Source: an uncultured Flavobacteriia bacterium
GTDB lineage: Bacteria > Bacteroidota > Bacteroidia > Flavobacteriales_D > Crocinitomicaceae
DNA length: 5,930 nucleotides
Reading direction: 5' to 3'
Assembly (NCBI GenBank): GCA_903928365.1
Contig: CAIYQV010000027.1
Span: forward strand, 1 to 5,930
Shown: in pieces, positions 5,811 to 5,930 of the stretch
How positions within the stretch are numbered: the stretch's first letter is position 1
How the letters are laid out: every line of letters starts with the position of its first letter
The notes under the pieces: generated by a model
Told to the model about the DNA's origin: nothing
Database searches by the model: none
What the model saw: only the letters and a program-made list of their open reading frames with translations
Made by a program: the position numbers and the translations under genes

Positions 5811-5930
5811 ATCCTCCAATAAAATAAACGCAGACCAAAGGCGTTCTTCTCAAAACGCTCATTGCCTATGTTGAAAAAATACCCTGAAATTGCTCCGGCC
5901 GAGGAGTTGAAAACCGGTCCAGACAGCAAA
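5795..5930 (-). CDS. Possible C-terminal end of a convergent minus-strand gene (partial, unidentified)
   Basis: Reading leftward from the window edge, 44 codons stay open (codons 5929-5798) and end at TAA 5797-5795. The peptide ends YFFNIGNERFEKNAF then GLRLFYWRIKNTN, an aromatic and basic composition that looks like real protein. The stop lies right at the shared terminator hairpin, as expected for convergent genes, which is the best support. No family is recognised, and the true start and most of the gene lie outside the window. A competing plus-strand frame (ATG 5868, MLKKYPEIAPAEEL...) is open over the same bases. The choice between them is uncertain. Confidence 0.38.
   Translation of the reverse strand, partial: LLSGPVFNSSAGAISGYFFNIGNERFEKNAFGLRLFYWRIKNTN

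Noticed and set aside
5868..5930. Plus-strand gene start at the right edge (ATG 5868, 21 open codons)
   Set aside because: It is open but short, has no recognised motif, no -7 element or other start signal, and conflicts with a longer minus-strand frame whose stop coincides with a terminator hairpin. It is not excluded.

Overview
The window looks like a chromosomal segment of a Bacteroidota bacterium, most likely from the Flavobacteriales. Three things point there. There is a DUF3078 protein, a family I know almost only from this phylum. There is a three-helix VWA / glutamine-amidotransferase-like membrane protein of a Bacteroidota type. The gene starts lack Shine-Dalgarno sequences but have TAnnTTTG-like -7 elements 17-21 bases upstream. 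The genus cannot be fixed from the sequence.

Layout. Positions 1-1002 (minus) hold a thiolase missing its C-terminal part, cut by the window edge. A 112-base divergent intergenic region separates it from a rightward pair: a DUF3078 secreted or outer-membrane protein (1115-2065) and, 38 bases on, a 693-residue membrane protein with VWA and GATase-like domains (2104-4185). A 229-base gap follows (4186-4414). It has a 58-base stretch without C and several short inverted repeats, but no gene that I can see. Then comes an accessory-looking gene (4415-5761): five zinc-finger-like repeats with a 68-69 residue period, fused to a PD-(D/E)XK / Vsr-like nuclease domain. It ends at a good intrinsic terminator (5775-5810). 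At the right edge, a minus-strand reading frame (5795-5930) may be the C-terminal end of a convergent gene.

How the parts fit. The thiolase is central acyl-CoA metabolism and has no visible link to its neighbours. The DUF3078 and VWA genes are probably co-oriented envelope genes; the second may also have its own promoter. The repeat-nuclease gene is the most unusual item. Its architecture resembles phage-associated, homing-endonuclease-like proteins, it is AT-richer in the stretches I counted, and it sits alone between its own gap and terminator. It reads as a stand-alone selfish or mobile nuclease gene in an otherwise ordinary chromosomal neighbourhood. I see no CRISPR array, tRNA, rRNA, transposase or IS end.
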